The notes under the pieces were generated by a model. That model was not told where the DNA came from and made no database searches. It saw nothing but the letters and a program-made list of their open reading frames with translations. This document shows, one piece after another, positions 11,401 through 21,300 of a stretch of 64,000 bases of DNA. Positions within the stretch are counted from its first letter, which is position 1. Each line of letters begins with the position of its first letter. Location: contig NC_134528.1 in NCBI RefSeq assembly GCF_027942865.1, positions 8,179,586-8,243,585 of the forward strand, read 5' to 3'. The stretch is from Odontesthes bonariensis. Its lineage: Eukaryota; Chordata; Actinopteri; Atheriniformes; Atherinopsidae. The translations under genes were made by a program, and so were the position numbers.

Positions 11401-11959
11401 TGCCATTTTATCTGCTTTGGAGCTTTGGAATCTCAGCCTCTCTTTGCTTTTGTGCAGCATGAAATAATTACACCCTCAAAAGACAACACCACAACAGTGT
11501 TTCCTCTGAGCAAAAATGGAGATGAAGGGCAGATGCAGACACTTACTGAGGGGAGCTGAGGAAGGAGCGGTCGCTCAGCCAACCGAAGAGAGGGTCGTTC
11601 AGACTGTTCCAGATAAGGAAAACCGTCTGTGGAGAAGCAGAGAAGGGAGATCAAAAGACAGAAATCAGTAAATAAGTCATGATAATGGCTTATTGATAAC
11701 ATGATGTGAACATGAAGACTTAGCATACCTAAACACGTATGTAAATGTTTAATTGACACAGTTAAAGAATCAGATTTTCCTCTTTGCTCACCTCTCCCAC
11801 CCAGAAGGAGATTTTATCAATCTTGTAGACAGACACAAAAGTCTCCACATAATAAAGCAGGAATACATTGTGGAGGATGGAGGTAAACAGGGCCAACGAG
11901 CCGTACAGCACGGCAGTGGAGACGACACCTTGCCAGCAGCTCCAGACACTCCTGCCCAT
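5232..11959 (-). CDS. mfsd13a: mfsd13a (tmem180): MFS-type multi-pass membrane protein, complete, 8 coding exons
   Basis: Joined coding exons, in order: 11959-11792, 11626-11547, 8903-8454, 8369-8249, 8007-7911, 7243-7072, 6536-6343, 5479-5232. They total 1530 nt (509 aa plus stop) with every intron phase agreeing; the human protein is about 517 aa. Recognisable blocks include the N-terminal [17 protein letters not shown], the MFS loop motif [10 protein letters not shown] (residues about 68-77), [36 protein letters not shown], and a C-terminus ending HFIDVKAI. The protein is hydrophobic throughout, as expected for about 11-12 transmembrane helices. The family belongs to the sugar/cation symporter-like (GPH/MFS) group, but its substrate is not established. 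The ATG at 11957-11959 is chosen because an in-frame stop lies just upstream and the N-terminus matches the family. Intron 2 contains an antisense L2 insertion. Confidence 0.93.
6343..6536 (-). CDS. mfsd13a: mfsd13a coding exon 7
   Basis: Acceptor TGTGTTTTAG, donor ACACAG/GTACAG, 194 nt. Encodes [20 protein letters not shown], then [20 protein letters not shown] and the helix [12 protein letters not shown]. Confidence 0.88.
7072..7243 (-). CDS. mfsd13a: mfsd13a coding exon 6
   Basis: Acceptor CCCACACAG, donor GCTAG/GTATGC, 172 nt. Encodes [20 protein letters not shown] and two further hydrophobic segments ([28 protein letters not shown]). Confidence 0.88.
7911..8007 (-). CDS. mfsd13a: mfsd13a coding exon 5
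   Basis: Acceptor CACTGCAG, donor CTTG/GTAAGA, 97 nt, starting in phase 0 and ending in phase 1. Encodes [19 protein letters not shown] and [13 protein letters not shown]. Confidence 0.9.
8249..8369 (-). CDS. mfsd13a: mfsd13a coding exon 4
   Basis: Acceptor GTCCCAG, donor ATTCAG/GTAAGA, 121 nt. Encodes the central loop and [20 protein letters not shown], matching the family's conserved start of the second half. Confidence 0.9.
8454..8903 (-). CDS. mfsd13a: mfsd13a coding exon 3 (largest)
   Basis: 450 nt from acceptor TTCCACACAG to donor AAAGA/GTAAGA. Encodes [36 protein letters not shown], the [17 protein letters not shown] block, [18 protein letters not shown] and [17 protein letters not shown], which spans several helices and a cytoplasmic loop. 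The acceptor lies only a few tens of bases from the antisense L2 insertion. Confidence 0.9.
8936..10800 (+). mobile_element. 5'-truncated L2-clade LINE with reverse transcriptase, antisense in mfsd13a intron 2
   Basis: The reverse transcriptase frame runs from 9274 to the stop at 10609-10611. Landmarks, counted from 9274: NYRPISNLP (about 8-16), the first catalytic block with [13 protein letters not shown] (about 78-90), [13 protein letters not shown] (137-149), YADD (170-173), and the C-terminal [17 protein letters not shown] and [17 protein letters not shown]. Coding upstream (about 8940-9272) continues in another frame; one extra base near 9273 separates the two frames. The endonuclease domain is absent, so the copy is dead on arrival or truncated later. 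The 3' end carries GCTGTATAAATAAA followed by tandem TGCCT repeats (10786-10800), typical of L2 3' tails. The left boundary is approximate. Confidence 0.85.
10801..11546. other. Remainder of mfsd13a intron 2, no feature seen
   Basis: AT-rich intronic sequence between the L2 3' end and coding exon 2. Short open frames here have no recognisable similarity. Confidence 0.5.
11547..11626 (-). CDS. mfsd13a: mfsd13a coding exon 2
   Basis: Acceptor CCACAG, donor CA/GTAAGT, 80 nt. Encodes [20 protein letters not shown] and onward, the most diagnostic block of the family (MFS loop 2-3 motif). Ends in phase 2, completed by the first base of the next exon. Confidence 0.9.
11792..11959 (-). CDS. mfsd13a: mfsd13a coding exon 1 (start codon)
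   Basis: 56 codons starting [11 protein letters not shown] and ending FWVGE at a GTGAGC donor (phase 0). It holds transmembrane segment 1 and the start of 2. An in-frame TGA at 11969-11971 excludes a longer N-terminus. Confidence 0.9.
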
Positions 11960-12054
11960 TCTTCTCTCTCAATCTCTCTGCTCCGTCCTTTCTCTGCGCC
12001 AAGCTGCAATCATCTCTTGGCCTGGCCGACCAAGGGTCACCGCCGCATTATAGC
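11960..12054 (-). other. mfsd13a: mfsd13a 5' UTR part of first coding exon, with two upstream ORFs
   Basis: On the minus strand a T-rich tract ending in GCAG at 12058-12055 marks an acceptor, so exonic sequence starts at 12054 and runs into the start codon at 11959. This 95-nt leader holds two upstream ATGs. One opens a minimal frame of three codons plus stop (12048-12037). The other opens 14 codons plus stop (12013-11969), in the same frame as the protein but ending before it. An intron in the 5' UTR implies a separate upstream non-coding exon. Confidence 0.6.
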
Positions 12055-13984
12055 CTGCAAAAAAATAACACAGCAAAAGCGTAAACTCGGTGAGGTCTGA
12101 CAAAAACATTCTTTGAGGTCAAAAGATAATGTATTCCTCTACTGTTCAACATCAAAGACAGTCTGATATTTTTGAGATTAAAGAGAAGTTCATGTATGTT
12201 CCAAGTGGCTGGATCCCAGCACAAGAAACCCACAACAATATCAATCTCCCCACGTGGGTCTCATCACACAGATTTGAAGCAGGCCAAAGGAGTGCTGTCT
12301 TCAATGCAATGGTACAGCAAGTGCTCATTAAAGTTAGTTAGTCTGTGGGCCACTGTTGCTTTCTCCTCCCACTGACCCACATCCTGCTGAGTTGTGCGTA
12401 AAACACTGTATCCAAACACTTATCCATTTTCATGACCACTCCAACTAACTGTCACAATGAAAACTCACAGTACTCCACACTGAATGTACAAAAGAAAAGT
12501 CGGCCCAAGCATTTTTGCTGCCTTACGACACTTAGGTGTCACATTTAACACTGAACTTTGACAGTAATTTAAAACAGTGAGAAACACCACGTAATATAAG
12601 CCTACTGTTAAACCTAAGGGCACAGTATCCGCTTTCAAAGACAAGCCTGAAACTACCCTGTGAATTGCAGTTTGTTTTTCTCCCCTCACTCAAACTGAGG
12701 ATACATTGTTCGCCACTGTCAATGCAAATGGTCAGTTTTGTTTATCACCAGTGTTGTTCCGCTTCCCTTTTTGAAAATCACAAGTTTATTCTCACATGTA
12801 GCACCCTTGGGAGAGGCGTTCACCAAATCTTCTTACCTTACATTCTTTCATTACCTGGTACCACAAGCTCAAACTTGCCATGATCTATCAACACATCCTC
12901 AGTGGAGAAAACCTATAAAAGCTCAGAATAACTGTAGCGAGGGGGGGATGTGATACATGTCGTCAGAGTTAACCACAGAGTAGAGTCTCGGCACAGCTGC
13001 AAAATTGCTGCTTCACATCTTGATCACAGTGAGATAGCAGGCTTGGCAAAGGGAACCTCCTTGGACTGTAACAAAAAGCTTTTCCTATCAGATCCAAGCA
13101 CGATGCTCAGCTAGCAGTGCCATATCACATCTCTAACACGTACATATCGTGCCAAATCAGAAGTTTCCACTTGGCGTCAGGCAACAAGGCGAGACAACAT
13201 CTACAAAGATTCAATTCAAGTCCTCTCAGGCACCACACACTTAGAGCGGTTTCCACCTGTGGAGTCGTTTCTTGGCTGGGACACAAAGATGTACCTGCTA
13301 TGTTTACTCTGAAGGCCAACAAAAAGAAAAGCATGATGTCAGAACAGTAAAACCAAACAGATTTTTAGTACCTCATGCATCACTAGTGGCATACGTGAGC
13401 ATTACTCATAAAAGCTGGAGTTAGATATATGACTGAAGGTGTGGGTAAGGAAAAAAAGAGACCACTGTTTCAGAAAGACAACACACGCACATCCTCAGCT
13501 GCAAACTTTCAAGTTACAAACCTGATCGTAAATTTGAAGTCCTGTGAAACAAACCGAGGCTATGAAAGCAAAACTAGAAAGAGGAAAGGGCTGAACAACA
13601 TTATTAATGATCGCCCTGTCTGAACTTTTTGTTTCATGTGAAGGAGAATGAGACAGAGAACAAACATGGCTTCTTGAAAAGCGAGAAAATAAATTATAAT
13701 TAACTTATTAACAGTACGAGCTACTTAGCTCACTAACAAGCTTGTCGGCTGACTTCATTTCCCCATACTCGAGAATTATTCGCGAAAACTAGCACCGCAC
13801 ATGTTCTGAAGTTATCTCATCGATCGACAAGTTATCTTACACGACTATCGATTATTGGTTTTCTCCTAAGTACTGCTAATGGATAGCGCTAGCTTGCCAT
13901 ACTAAACGCTAGCATTAGCTAACTGGTTAACGTGATCAGGCTGCTTATCTGGAGATAAACTAATTGACCACTAGCCTCAAGTTT
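12055..13984. other. Probable 5' UTR intron of mfsd13a, nothing else recognised
   Basis: No repeat family or exon recognised. A strong minus-strand donor-like sequence (TAAG/GTAAGA) at 12831-12840 could end an alternative first exon. Confidence 0.35.
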
Positions 13985-14260
13985 CCAGACAAAGGAACAA
14001 ATACGTGTTGCGTACCGGCCAAAAACAGTACTTATCCAGACAGAACAGACCGCGTATGGACCGCCGGGAAGCTAAAATGTTGTCTCGGCTCTCGGCGGCT
14101 GTCTCAGTCCCAGACAGACCACGTCATAACAACCACACTGGGTTACTCACACCGGTGACGACTGGAGTAGATTTGTGAAAGGGTTTTCCAGCATTGAACA
14201 CAAACAGATAAGAGATGCAGCGCTACCCACGGTCAAAATGAGGGACTACAGCCTCACATG
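13985..14260 (-). promoter_or_regulatory. mfsd13a: Candidate promoter and first non-coding exon of mfsd13a
   Basis: This is the most CpG-rich stretch between the mfsd13a leader acceptor (12054) and the repeats to the right. It includes CCGCCGGG, CTCGGCGG and an ACGTCA half CRE. On the minus strand GTGAGT at 14150-14145 is a plausible donor for a non-coding exon, and GTACGC near 14018 is an alternative. No transcript evidence is available, so the exact exon is undefined. Confidence 0.35.
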
Positions 14261-14263
14261 GAT

Positions 14264-14264
<1 letters not shown>

Positions 14265-14301
<37 letters not shown>

Positions 14302-14308
14302 TATATAT
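14265..14308. repeat. (TA)n microsatellite
   Basis: Nearly uninterrupted TA dinucleotide repeat of about 44 bp with one phase break, between the candidate mfsd13a promoter and a LINE remnant. Confidence 0.9.
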
Positions 14309-14329
14309 CAGTTTTTAAATACCTCTCAG

Positions 14330-14815
14330 TTCTTTATTGCACCAACAGAGCGTTTCTCTCTGAGAGGCTTCAGTTATCAAGCCCCTCTCATGTGGAACCA
14401 GTCGCGTGTATGGGTTGTCGCGTGTATGTGGAACCAGTCGCGTGTATGGGTTTGGGAGGCAGACAGTCTTTCTACCTTCAGGATTTGGCTTAAAGCTTTT
14501 CTTTTTGATAAAGCATATAGTTCGTAATAGTTCAGGATCACCTGAGCCATGGCTTTAGTTAAAGCTGCTATAGGCCCATACTGCCTGGGGACTTCTCTTG
14601 ATGCAGTGAGCACCTTTCCTTTCACTTTATTCTCCATGCACATAACTTATTTTACTCTTGTGTTTCTCTTTTCTCCTCCTCAGCTGGTATCCCTGACCTG
14701 CTGGTGCTACGTTGTTCCTCTTCCCCGTCCTCTCATCCCCCACAAGTAAAGGCAAAAGGCCGTCCTTCCTGAGTCTGGTTCTGCTGGAGTTTTCTTCTCC
14801 ACTAGCACTTTGTTT
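14330..14815 (+). mobile_element. 3' end of a degraded non-LTR retrotransposon (Rex1/Babar- or L2-like)
   Basis: A short coding remnant reads FSYQAPLMWNQ and, after a tandem duplication of about 22 bp (14396-14450), LSTFRIWLKAFLFDKAYSS, which resembles the terminal segment of LINE reverse transcriptases. The following 3' region (CTGCTATAGGCC, GGGGACTTCTC, AAGGCAAAAGGC, GTCTGGTTCTGCTGGAG) matches my memory of a very common teleost LINE 3' UTR, probably Rex1-type. The family name is uncertain because it comes from memory only. Confidence 0.55.
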
Positions 14816-16720
14816 ATGTCGAGATAGAGGTCTGAATTCAAAAAAAGATTCAATATGATCCATGGATTTCCTTGGAAATTCAACTTTTTATGAATCGGCA
14901 TTATATGACCTTTTCCAGGGTGTACCCAGCCTCTTGTATGGTGGCATCTTGGGCAGTCTCCAGCCCCATTTTTATTGCCAATTTATCCCTAAACACAATA
15001 AATAGGCTGTAAAAATGAATGATGATGAATAAATAAGTAATGTTACAGTGATGTTATGACAATTTTTAGGAACTATGCAAAAAGAGAAAAGGAATGAGTG
15101 AAATGCTAAGTGCTGTAACTGTCCTCAACCTCCCTTAAATTCAATTTGTCGTTTAAATGGGATGTTTTATGGATGTTTTTTATGTAAATCCAAAGTTTAG
15201 TTTGCTGCCGAGCAAAAGTTTGAGTACAAAGTATGTTGAAAATTGGTCAGTTTTGATATAGTTTCCATAGTTTCAACTTAAGTAACAGGAGTCAGAAATC
15301 AACGCCCAGTTAAGTTTACTCATAACTTCAACATCAGTGAGAATTATATGTTTGAACTGGTCTATGGCAGCAAACATTTTCTATTTTAATGCAGAGTCCT
15401 CCAAATAATCTCAACAGACTTCACGTTTTCATGTATTTATTAGGCAGCCATATTGATCTCTTGTCAGATTATAAATTAGGAGTAAGTTGATCTGGTAAAA
15501 TCCAATTTTCTGAAATTTATAAAAAAAAGACTGCGAGTGAAAGTTTATAGATGAATAATGATTGTATTGTACCAGCCAAATGTTTGGACACAACAACTCA
15601 TTCCAGGTTAAAGGGTACAGTATCTGATCTGATATATAATGTATGCATGCCAAGGGATGTACAAATATGTGGGAATAAAACACTAATTTATAAGACTTGT
15701 TCTTTTTGCACCCCAAATCAACTTCAAAGTCTTTGTGTCGGTCCCAAGGAGGCACCAAGAACAATTTGAGGTACCCAAAACAAAAAAACTTTGGATTGTT
15801 TCACCATCTCAGACTTTTTCAAAAACCAAGTTTAAACAACCAATCAAGGGGAAATTCAGAAGGGGTCTATTCAAATAGCCTTGTTTGAGGGTCCGTCTGT
15901 AAGTTATACTACAGGACAGAGGATTTATTCATTCTCACGTAGAATTTTACCCCCACAGTTGATCTGGATGTAACATCTGAAGGATAGCGTTTTAATGGCA
16001 CAGATTTTTCATTGAGGAGACAAAATCTTCTCTCTTAGATCGGCCGTACATAGTGTGTCCTGACATGAGAAAAAAAAGAAAGAAAGGTAGAAAGAAAGAA
16101 GTGTTAAAAGGTATCTAAGGGTCTCAGAATGTTTTGCACGGATAGCATATAAAATGAGGTATGATTTCTTGTGCAATGGAAGGAAAGTGTGATGTGTTGG
16201 ATTAAGGAATTAAAAGCAAGAAAGAGGATCATTTTCAAAGGCTATTAATGACAAATGTATCAGATGAACTCGTTTAAATACTAGGGACGTGATCTGAAAT
16301 CTTCTCCATTGGCACTAAGCGGAGACTGTGAGAGAAAACTGGCAAAAGATTTAAATTTGAGTTATTCATTCTGTTTTTCCAGCAGAGGTCACTAAATGAT
16401 CAGAAATCACTCAAGCTTGTCGTTCATGAATTGGGTTTAACATGAGAAACAGTGATGATGTTTCAAGGAAAAAAAACATGTCCTTAGTACTCAGAAATAG
16501 ACATAAACAAGCATTGAAATAAAGAAGATAATTGTATTTTCTGGTGACTTAATACCTTTTTCTATATATATGCACAAAGTGGGCTAGTTTTAAACATCTG
16601 TTCCACCTAAAGCCTTAAAGAGATTGTGTGTGACAGGCGTCCAGGCAGAAAATCTAAAAGATGATCTTATTCCTGGGGAATATCATTATCAGCCCCAATA
16701 CATCACAAGGACACAGAGCA
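14816..16720. other. Intergenic stretch, one Tc1-like terminus fragment
   Basis: AT-rich, with a GAAA-rich simple repeat near 16070-16105. At 15567-15606 the sequence GTACCAGCCAAATGTTTGG followed by ACACAACAACTCATTC resembles a frequent teleost Tc1 inverted-repeat terminus. The rest is unassigned. Confidence 0.35.
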
Positions 16721-16721
16721 C

Positions 16722-18080
16722 TGTGCAGAAGTCTGGAGCCACCAGACAAGCAGAGAGATTTTCTTGTAATCTTTTAAAGTGGTCTTGAGCAGCAGTTCTC
16801 CAGGCTTTTCTGAAGGTCACGCACAGCTTTTTCACTCATTTCCAGTCCAGTCCAGTCCTTGCACCATGACTGTTTTCAAAACATGTTTTTTAATTTTTTA
16901 GTTTTTTTTGCGTGTGTGTGTGTTGTGTGTTTGTTGTGCCACTGAACACTGACCTATGAATCATTCAAGCACGAAAAAACCCAACTAACTCAAGGTATAA
17001 TCCAGTGTTACGTCACATAAGAAACTTAGCAAAGAACCTATTTTGGAACTTTAGAACTAGCAGCCTGTCACAAAGACACAGTTAGCTCCCATTTCTTTAG
17101 CTGCATCTTAAAAATGACAACGATAACATCATTTGAAAGACATAGAATAGTATTTCTGTACCAACCAGGTGATTTCCATCAACGTACTCCCGGAAAGCTT
17201 GATATGTCTCAGCATGGTGTGCAGTGTGTCCTCAAGAAATCCAGCAAAGACCTGACACAGGAGCTGAGAGATGCATCTGGACCTTCAGCTGATCCATCTG
17301 CTGTTGGCCCAAGCCTCATCAGAAATGGGCTCCATGGAAGGGTGGCTGTCAAGAAGCCGTTCTTAAGGAAGGGAAACAGGGAGAAAAGGCTGAGCTGTGC
17401 CAAAGGACACAAGAAGTGGGCTGAAAATCAGTGGCAGCAGGTCTGATGGAGGGATGAATCCTCCCCAGAGCCCGGAGCTCAACATTACTGAAGCAGTGTG
17501 GGATCATGTTGGCAGAGAACGGAACAAAAGGCAGCCCACATCCAAAGAAGAGCTTTGGGATGTCCTTCAAGAAGCCTGGAGAACTATTCCTGAAGACTCC
17601 TTAAAGAAAGGACAGAAAGCTTGTTAAAAAGGGTTCAGTTGTGTTGGAGAAAAAAAGTGTTAAGTTCCAAATACTGATTATCAAAGTTGTTATCGTACAA
17701 ATACTGTTTTATCAAATCAAATCAAATCAAATTGATTTATATAGCACATTTAATGTACAAAAGATTCAAAGTGCTTTACATAAAATAAAAGCATTGCAGC
17801 AGGGAGTGGAAGAAGCATTAAAAATACATAAAAGAATATAAAGAGAAACAAATAAAATAATTTAAATGAATTTAAAAACAAGCAACAGTCTAGATTAGTT
17901 AAAAGATACCTTGCAGATTTCATGCATGACACGAGAAAATAAATGTTTTTAACCTGGATTTTTTTTTACTTAAATACTGTGTTTACCTTTATGTTTGCAT
18001 GTTTCAATAAATTGGTGCACCTATTTCCTGTTTTCCTACCAATATAAACAGAGATTAAGACTTTTACACAGTATTGTGTG
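16722..18080 (+). mobile_element. Internally deleted Tc1-like element, copy 1 (interrupted by an L2 tail)
   Basis: Degenerate Tc1 transposase pieces are visible: a helix-turn-helix part (17190-17300), RNGLHGRVAVKKPFLRKGNR and KGHKKWAENQWQQV (to 17446), then directly PQSPELNITEAVWDH, PTSKEELWDVLQEAWRTIP (17460-17600). The catalytic middle between the first acidic residue and the SPELN motif is missing. The right terminus near 18060-18080 (reverse complement ACTGTGTAAAAGTCTT) resembles the left terminus ACTGTGCAGAAGTCTG at about 16720, as expected of terminal inverted repeats. An unrelated segment at 17708-17971 interrupts it. It cannot encode active transposase. Confidence 0.75.
17708..17971 (-). 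mobile_element. L2-type 3' tail inserted into Tc1 copy 1
   Basis: On the minus strand it reads GTAAAGCACTTTGAATC, then GTGCTATATAAATC and tandem TTTGA units, the usual end of teleost L2 elements or L2-tailed SINEs. AAATACTGT flanks it at 17699-17707 and 17972-17980. Omitting the insertion makes Tc1 copy 1 continuous with copy 2 (26.6 kb). The coding part is absent. Confidence 0.7.
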
Positions 18081-18239
18081 CAAAGGTTTCTGTTAGAATA
18101 CGTTATACCACCATTGAAACGATGAAAGAAGCGCAAAACACAACGTAAAGGTATGAAAAACAACACAACAATGGCTGTATGCAGAAAAATATTGGAAAAC
18201 GAGCTGTAAAAACCGGGTGTGTGCAAAAGTGGGAGAGTA

Positions 18240-18383
18240 TGTGTGTTTCAGAGGGAGGGGGTGGGGGACTTGGTAGTGTTTGAGCATTGGGTAACTGCAG
18301 CAGCAGCAGAGCAGTTCAGGGTTTCGTCGCGGAGAGGACGACAGAGAATTTTGGAAGAAAGCAACAAAAGACACAAAAAGCAG
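18240..18383 (+). other. sema4g: Candidate sema4g non-coding first exon
   Basis: A GC-rich segment with a GGGAGGGGGTGGGGG Sp1-type run (about 18250) and CAG-rich, CpG-containing sequence ends in AAAAAGCAG/GTGAGTC, a strong donor at 18383/18384. The next acceptor that leads into the sema4g signal peptide is at 25983. Assignment as exon 1 is inferred from position and donor quality. The transcription start is not defined. Confidence 0.4.
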
Positions 18384-21300
18384 GTGAGTCTGTGTATGCG
18401 CTTCTCGCCGCGTCTTTGAGCCTCGTCGTCAGGTTCTCCCACTTTTTCTGCTCTTTAGGCATAAACGTAAGCTCGGATGAAGGTGACTGAATTGTGTGCG
18501 CTGCTGTTTTTCCCTCTCAGTGCTGCAGTTCGGGTCGGACAGGTGCACACGAGGTGGATGTCCTCACGTTTAAAGCGCGCGCGGACTGCTTACAAAGAAG
18601 ACTTCGTTATTCACTCAGTAAGCCATGTTCATGAAACTTAGGCGCAGACATTAATATGAGTCATGTTGTCGTGTGTGTGTGTTAAGGCTGTCCGGAAGTC
18701 ACTGAGTCAAAACTGATAAAGAAACAGCACAAATAATAATTAGGTTATTTATAGATTATAACCAATCAATAAGTCTGTAGCCTCGTGTTATCTTTATTAG
18801 TCGAAGACGCACTCAGATACCTCAGATACTCTAAATCCCACACAGATATGTCCCTGAGTGAATTCATATTATACTGTAAGTAGGCTAAACTATCATTGAA
18901 GACAAACAATAATAGCTTTATATTATCAACTAAATGCATTTATAGTTGTAAAGGTATGCATTGCACACAAAATAACATGTAATTGAAAGTAGCTTGTATA
19001 ATCTATAGTAGAATTGCAGATTTACTGTAAAATTGGAGCTCATTTTTCTCATTTATGCAATTATTTTCATAGTTTCAGAAAAGGCAATCAGCCGATTTGA
19101 TCATCTGTCTGGCATATGATCTTGATAACTTGAATGATCTTGCCTCTATGTTTAAATTAGATTTGTAATTTCTTATATTTCCCTGTAAAGTATGGCGGAA
19201 TGGAAGTGTAAAGTAAAAGAAAAAGGAAATACTCTTCTCAATGCAAAGAATTCTTATGATTAAATTTAATTTTTTATTCCATTACTGCTGTTGATAACTC
19301 GTTAATGGGTTTTTTAATACATTTTACAGTCAGGCATCAGAGAAACTTAGTGATACATGTGTAGTAATTGAAAAAATGTTAATATGGCTTTGATAAATGG
19401 TTCTAATGAGCAATCTTATCCACATTTAAAAATGTAAGAATTAAAAAGTTATTCTAAATTCCAGAAAGTGGCAAACCCAAAAGTTATTTTAGAACAATCT
19501 CAAACAAACTAAAGTCAGAGCAAGTTATTCATTTTCTAAACATTAATAAAACTCTACTCCTGCAGGAAGGGATGCCAATGTGTGGAGCTCATCATCTCTC
19601 CAATATGTCTGATTCAAATGAACGCACAAGATATGTGTAAAGAGGACCACAGTGTTTTCAATGGGTTTATAGAAATCCTTTTATAAGAAGAAAAATAAAC
19701 ATATTAGATTGTGCTGTACGCTTAACAAAGAAGGTGTTAAAAGGTGTAATTAAATTAGATCATGTAAGGCTGGGGATTCATCATCTTTTTATTCATTGAA
19801 ACGATTGTAGCTGAAGGTCTCTAAAGCTTTAGCAGAACCAGAGTTAACGTTAGTACTGTAACGAGCCGTAAATCAACCCTCTTTGATTCTTTATCTGTGT
19901 GTCATTTCAACAAAATGTTTGCAGCTTTGAACTATGACTGGTTCTGAGATGTGCTTTATAGCCAAGTATTGAAAATATCTCTTTTTAAGCATAATGTAAA
20001 AAGTAGTGCAAGCAGCAGGCAGAGAAAAAGCCTTTTTGAACTCTGTATATTTAGCTGAATGAGCCCCAAGAAGTCGTTATATTTTCTCATTTTTAAATGT
20101 GTTGCATAACCCTTGCAGAAAACAGCTCTTCCATAGCTTGTCCATATTTTCAAGGTTAACAGAGGCGTATTATTTCTATTTCTATTCACGGTATAGTGAA
20201 GGTAGCCCGCCAGGTGAACTCACTCTTATTGTGAACGTAATCTTATCTGTGGTTCAGCTCTATGCCAATGTGGGATTTAAAAAGTATAGACATATTCAAA
20301 CATGTTGCACATAATCCATTGAAACACAACAAGAATAAAAGGTGTGCCAGCGTGTTTGGCATTTTAAGTGGCATTAGGTGAGAAGGAATGCAAGGAAAGC
20401 TCACCTTTCTTATTGATCTATCTGCGGAAATGTCAGGTGATTTGCAAGTCAGATACGCTTATTGGAAAACCGTTTAACCAGCCTTTGCAAATCTTTCATA
20501 TTCTGTAAGTCAGCAGTGAATGTATTGCAGAATGTCTGATGAACATAAAAAGACACCATTACTGAAATGAGGTCAAAATGTCCCAGAAGGTTTGTTGGCT
20601 GTGTGGATCAATAGTCAGGAAGAAATTGAGTAAAAAGTGTTCAGACCACCGGCTGCTGTTTTGTTCGATTCTTTGTCTCACATCATGCATGTTGTTTTGT
20701 TCGTGCAACTGCCAGGGCAGATGTGTTTACCTTTCCTTTCCCCTCTGGATTTGTCATGCTTTAATAAGAGAAGCAAAACAGTGTTGTCAACACCACTGCC
20801 TACAGCACACGCAACACTCGTGCAGTTGTGTTGGGAAACTGGTGTTTGTTGTGTGTTGCATGAGAGGAGCAGATGACAAAACCACAAGAAGAGGCTCCCC
20901 ACCATTATTCATCTGCCACCCTCTATTTTGCCAATTTTTTTCAGACCATTTGTTTCTTGAGTTCCTCACAACTTTGGAACTATCATCAAACAAGAGTTGC
21001 ACTCCTGCTTTCTCTGCGTGTGTTATGTTTAAAGGAAACTGCTCTGAAACAAACTTTAAACTTTTATGTAACAGAGTCTAACTTTGTTTTCAGATCTTGG
21101 GGAGCTGAAATGCATATATTAGAAAGTTGTCTTGGCTCTAGAGGGAGCTGTGTGAAGGCTGATAGGAAATGTTGGCAGTGCTGGTTGGGTGTGAGGACCG
21201 AGAGTTTAAAAAAATGCAAAGAGATCTGGAGGTACGGTGTTAGAAAGAAGGGAGTTTGTCAGACCTCAGTAGTCCATCCTTTCAGATCTGCTTGGGCCTA

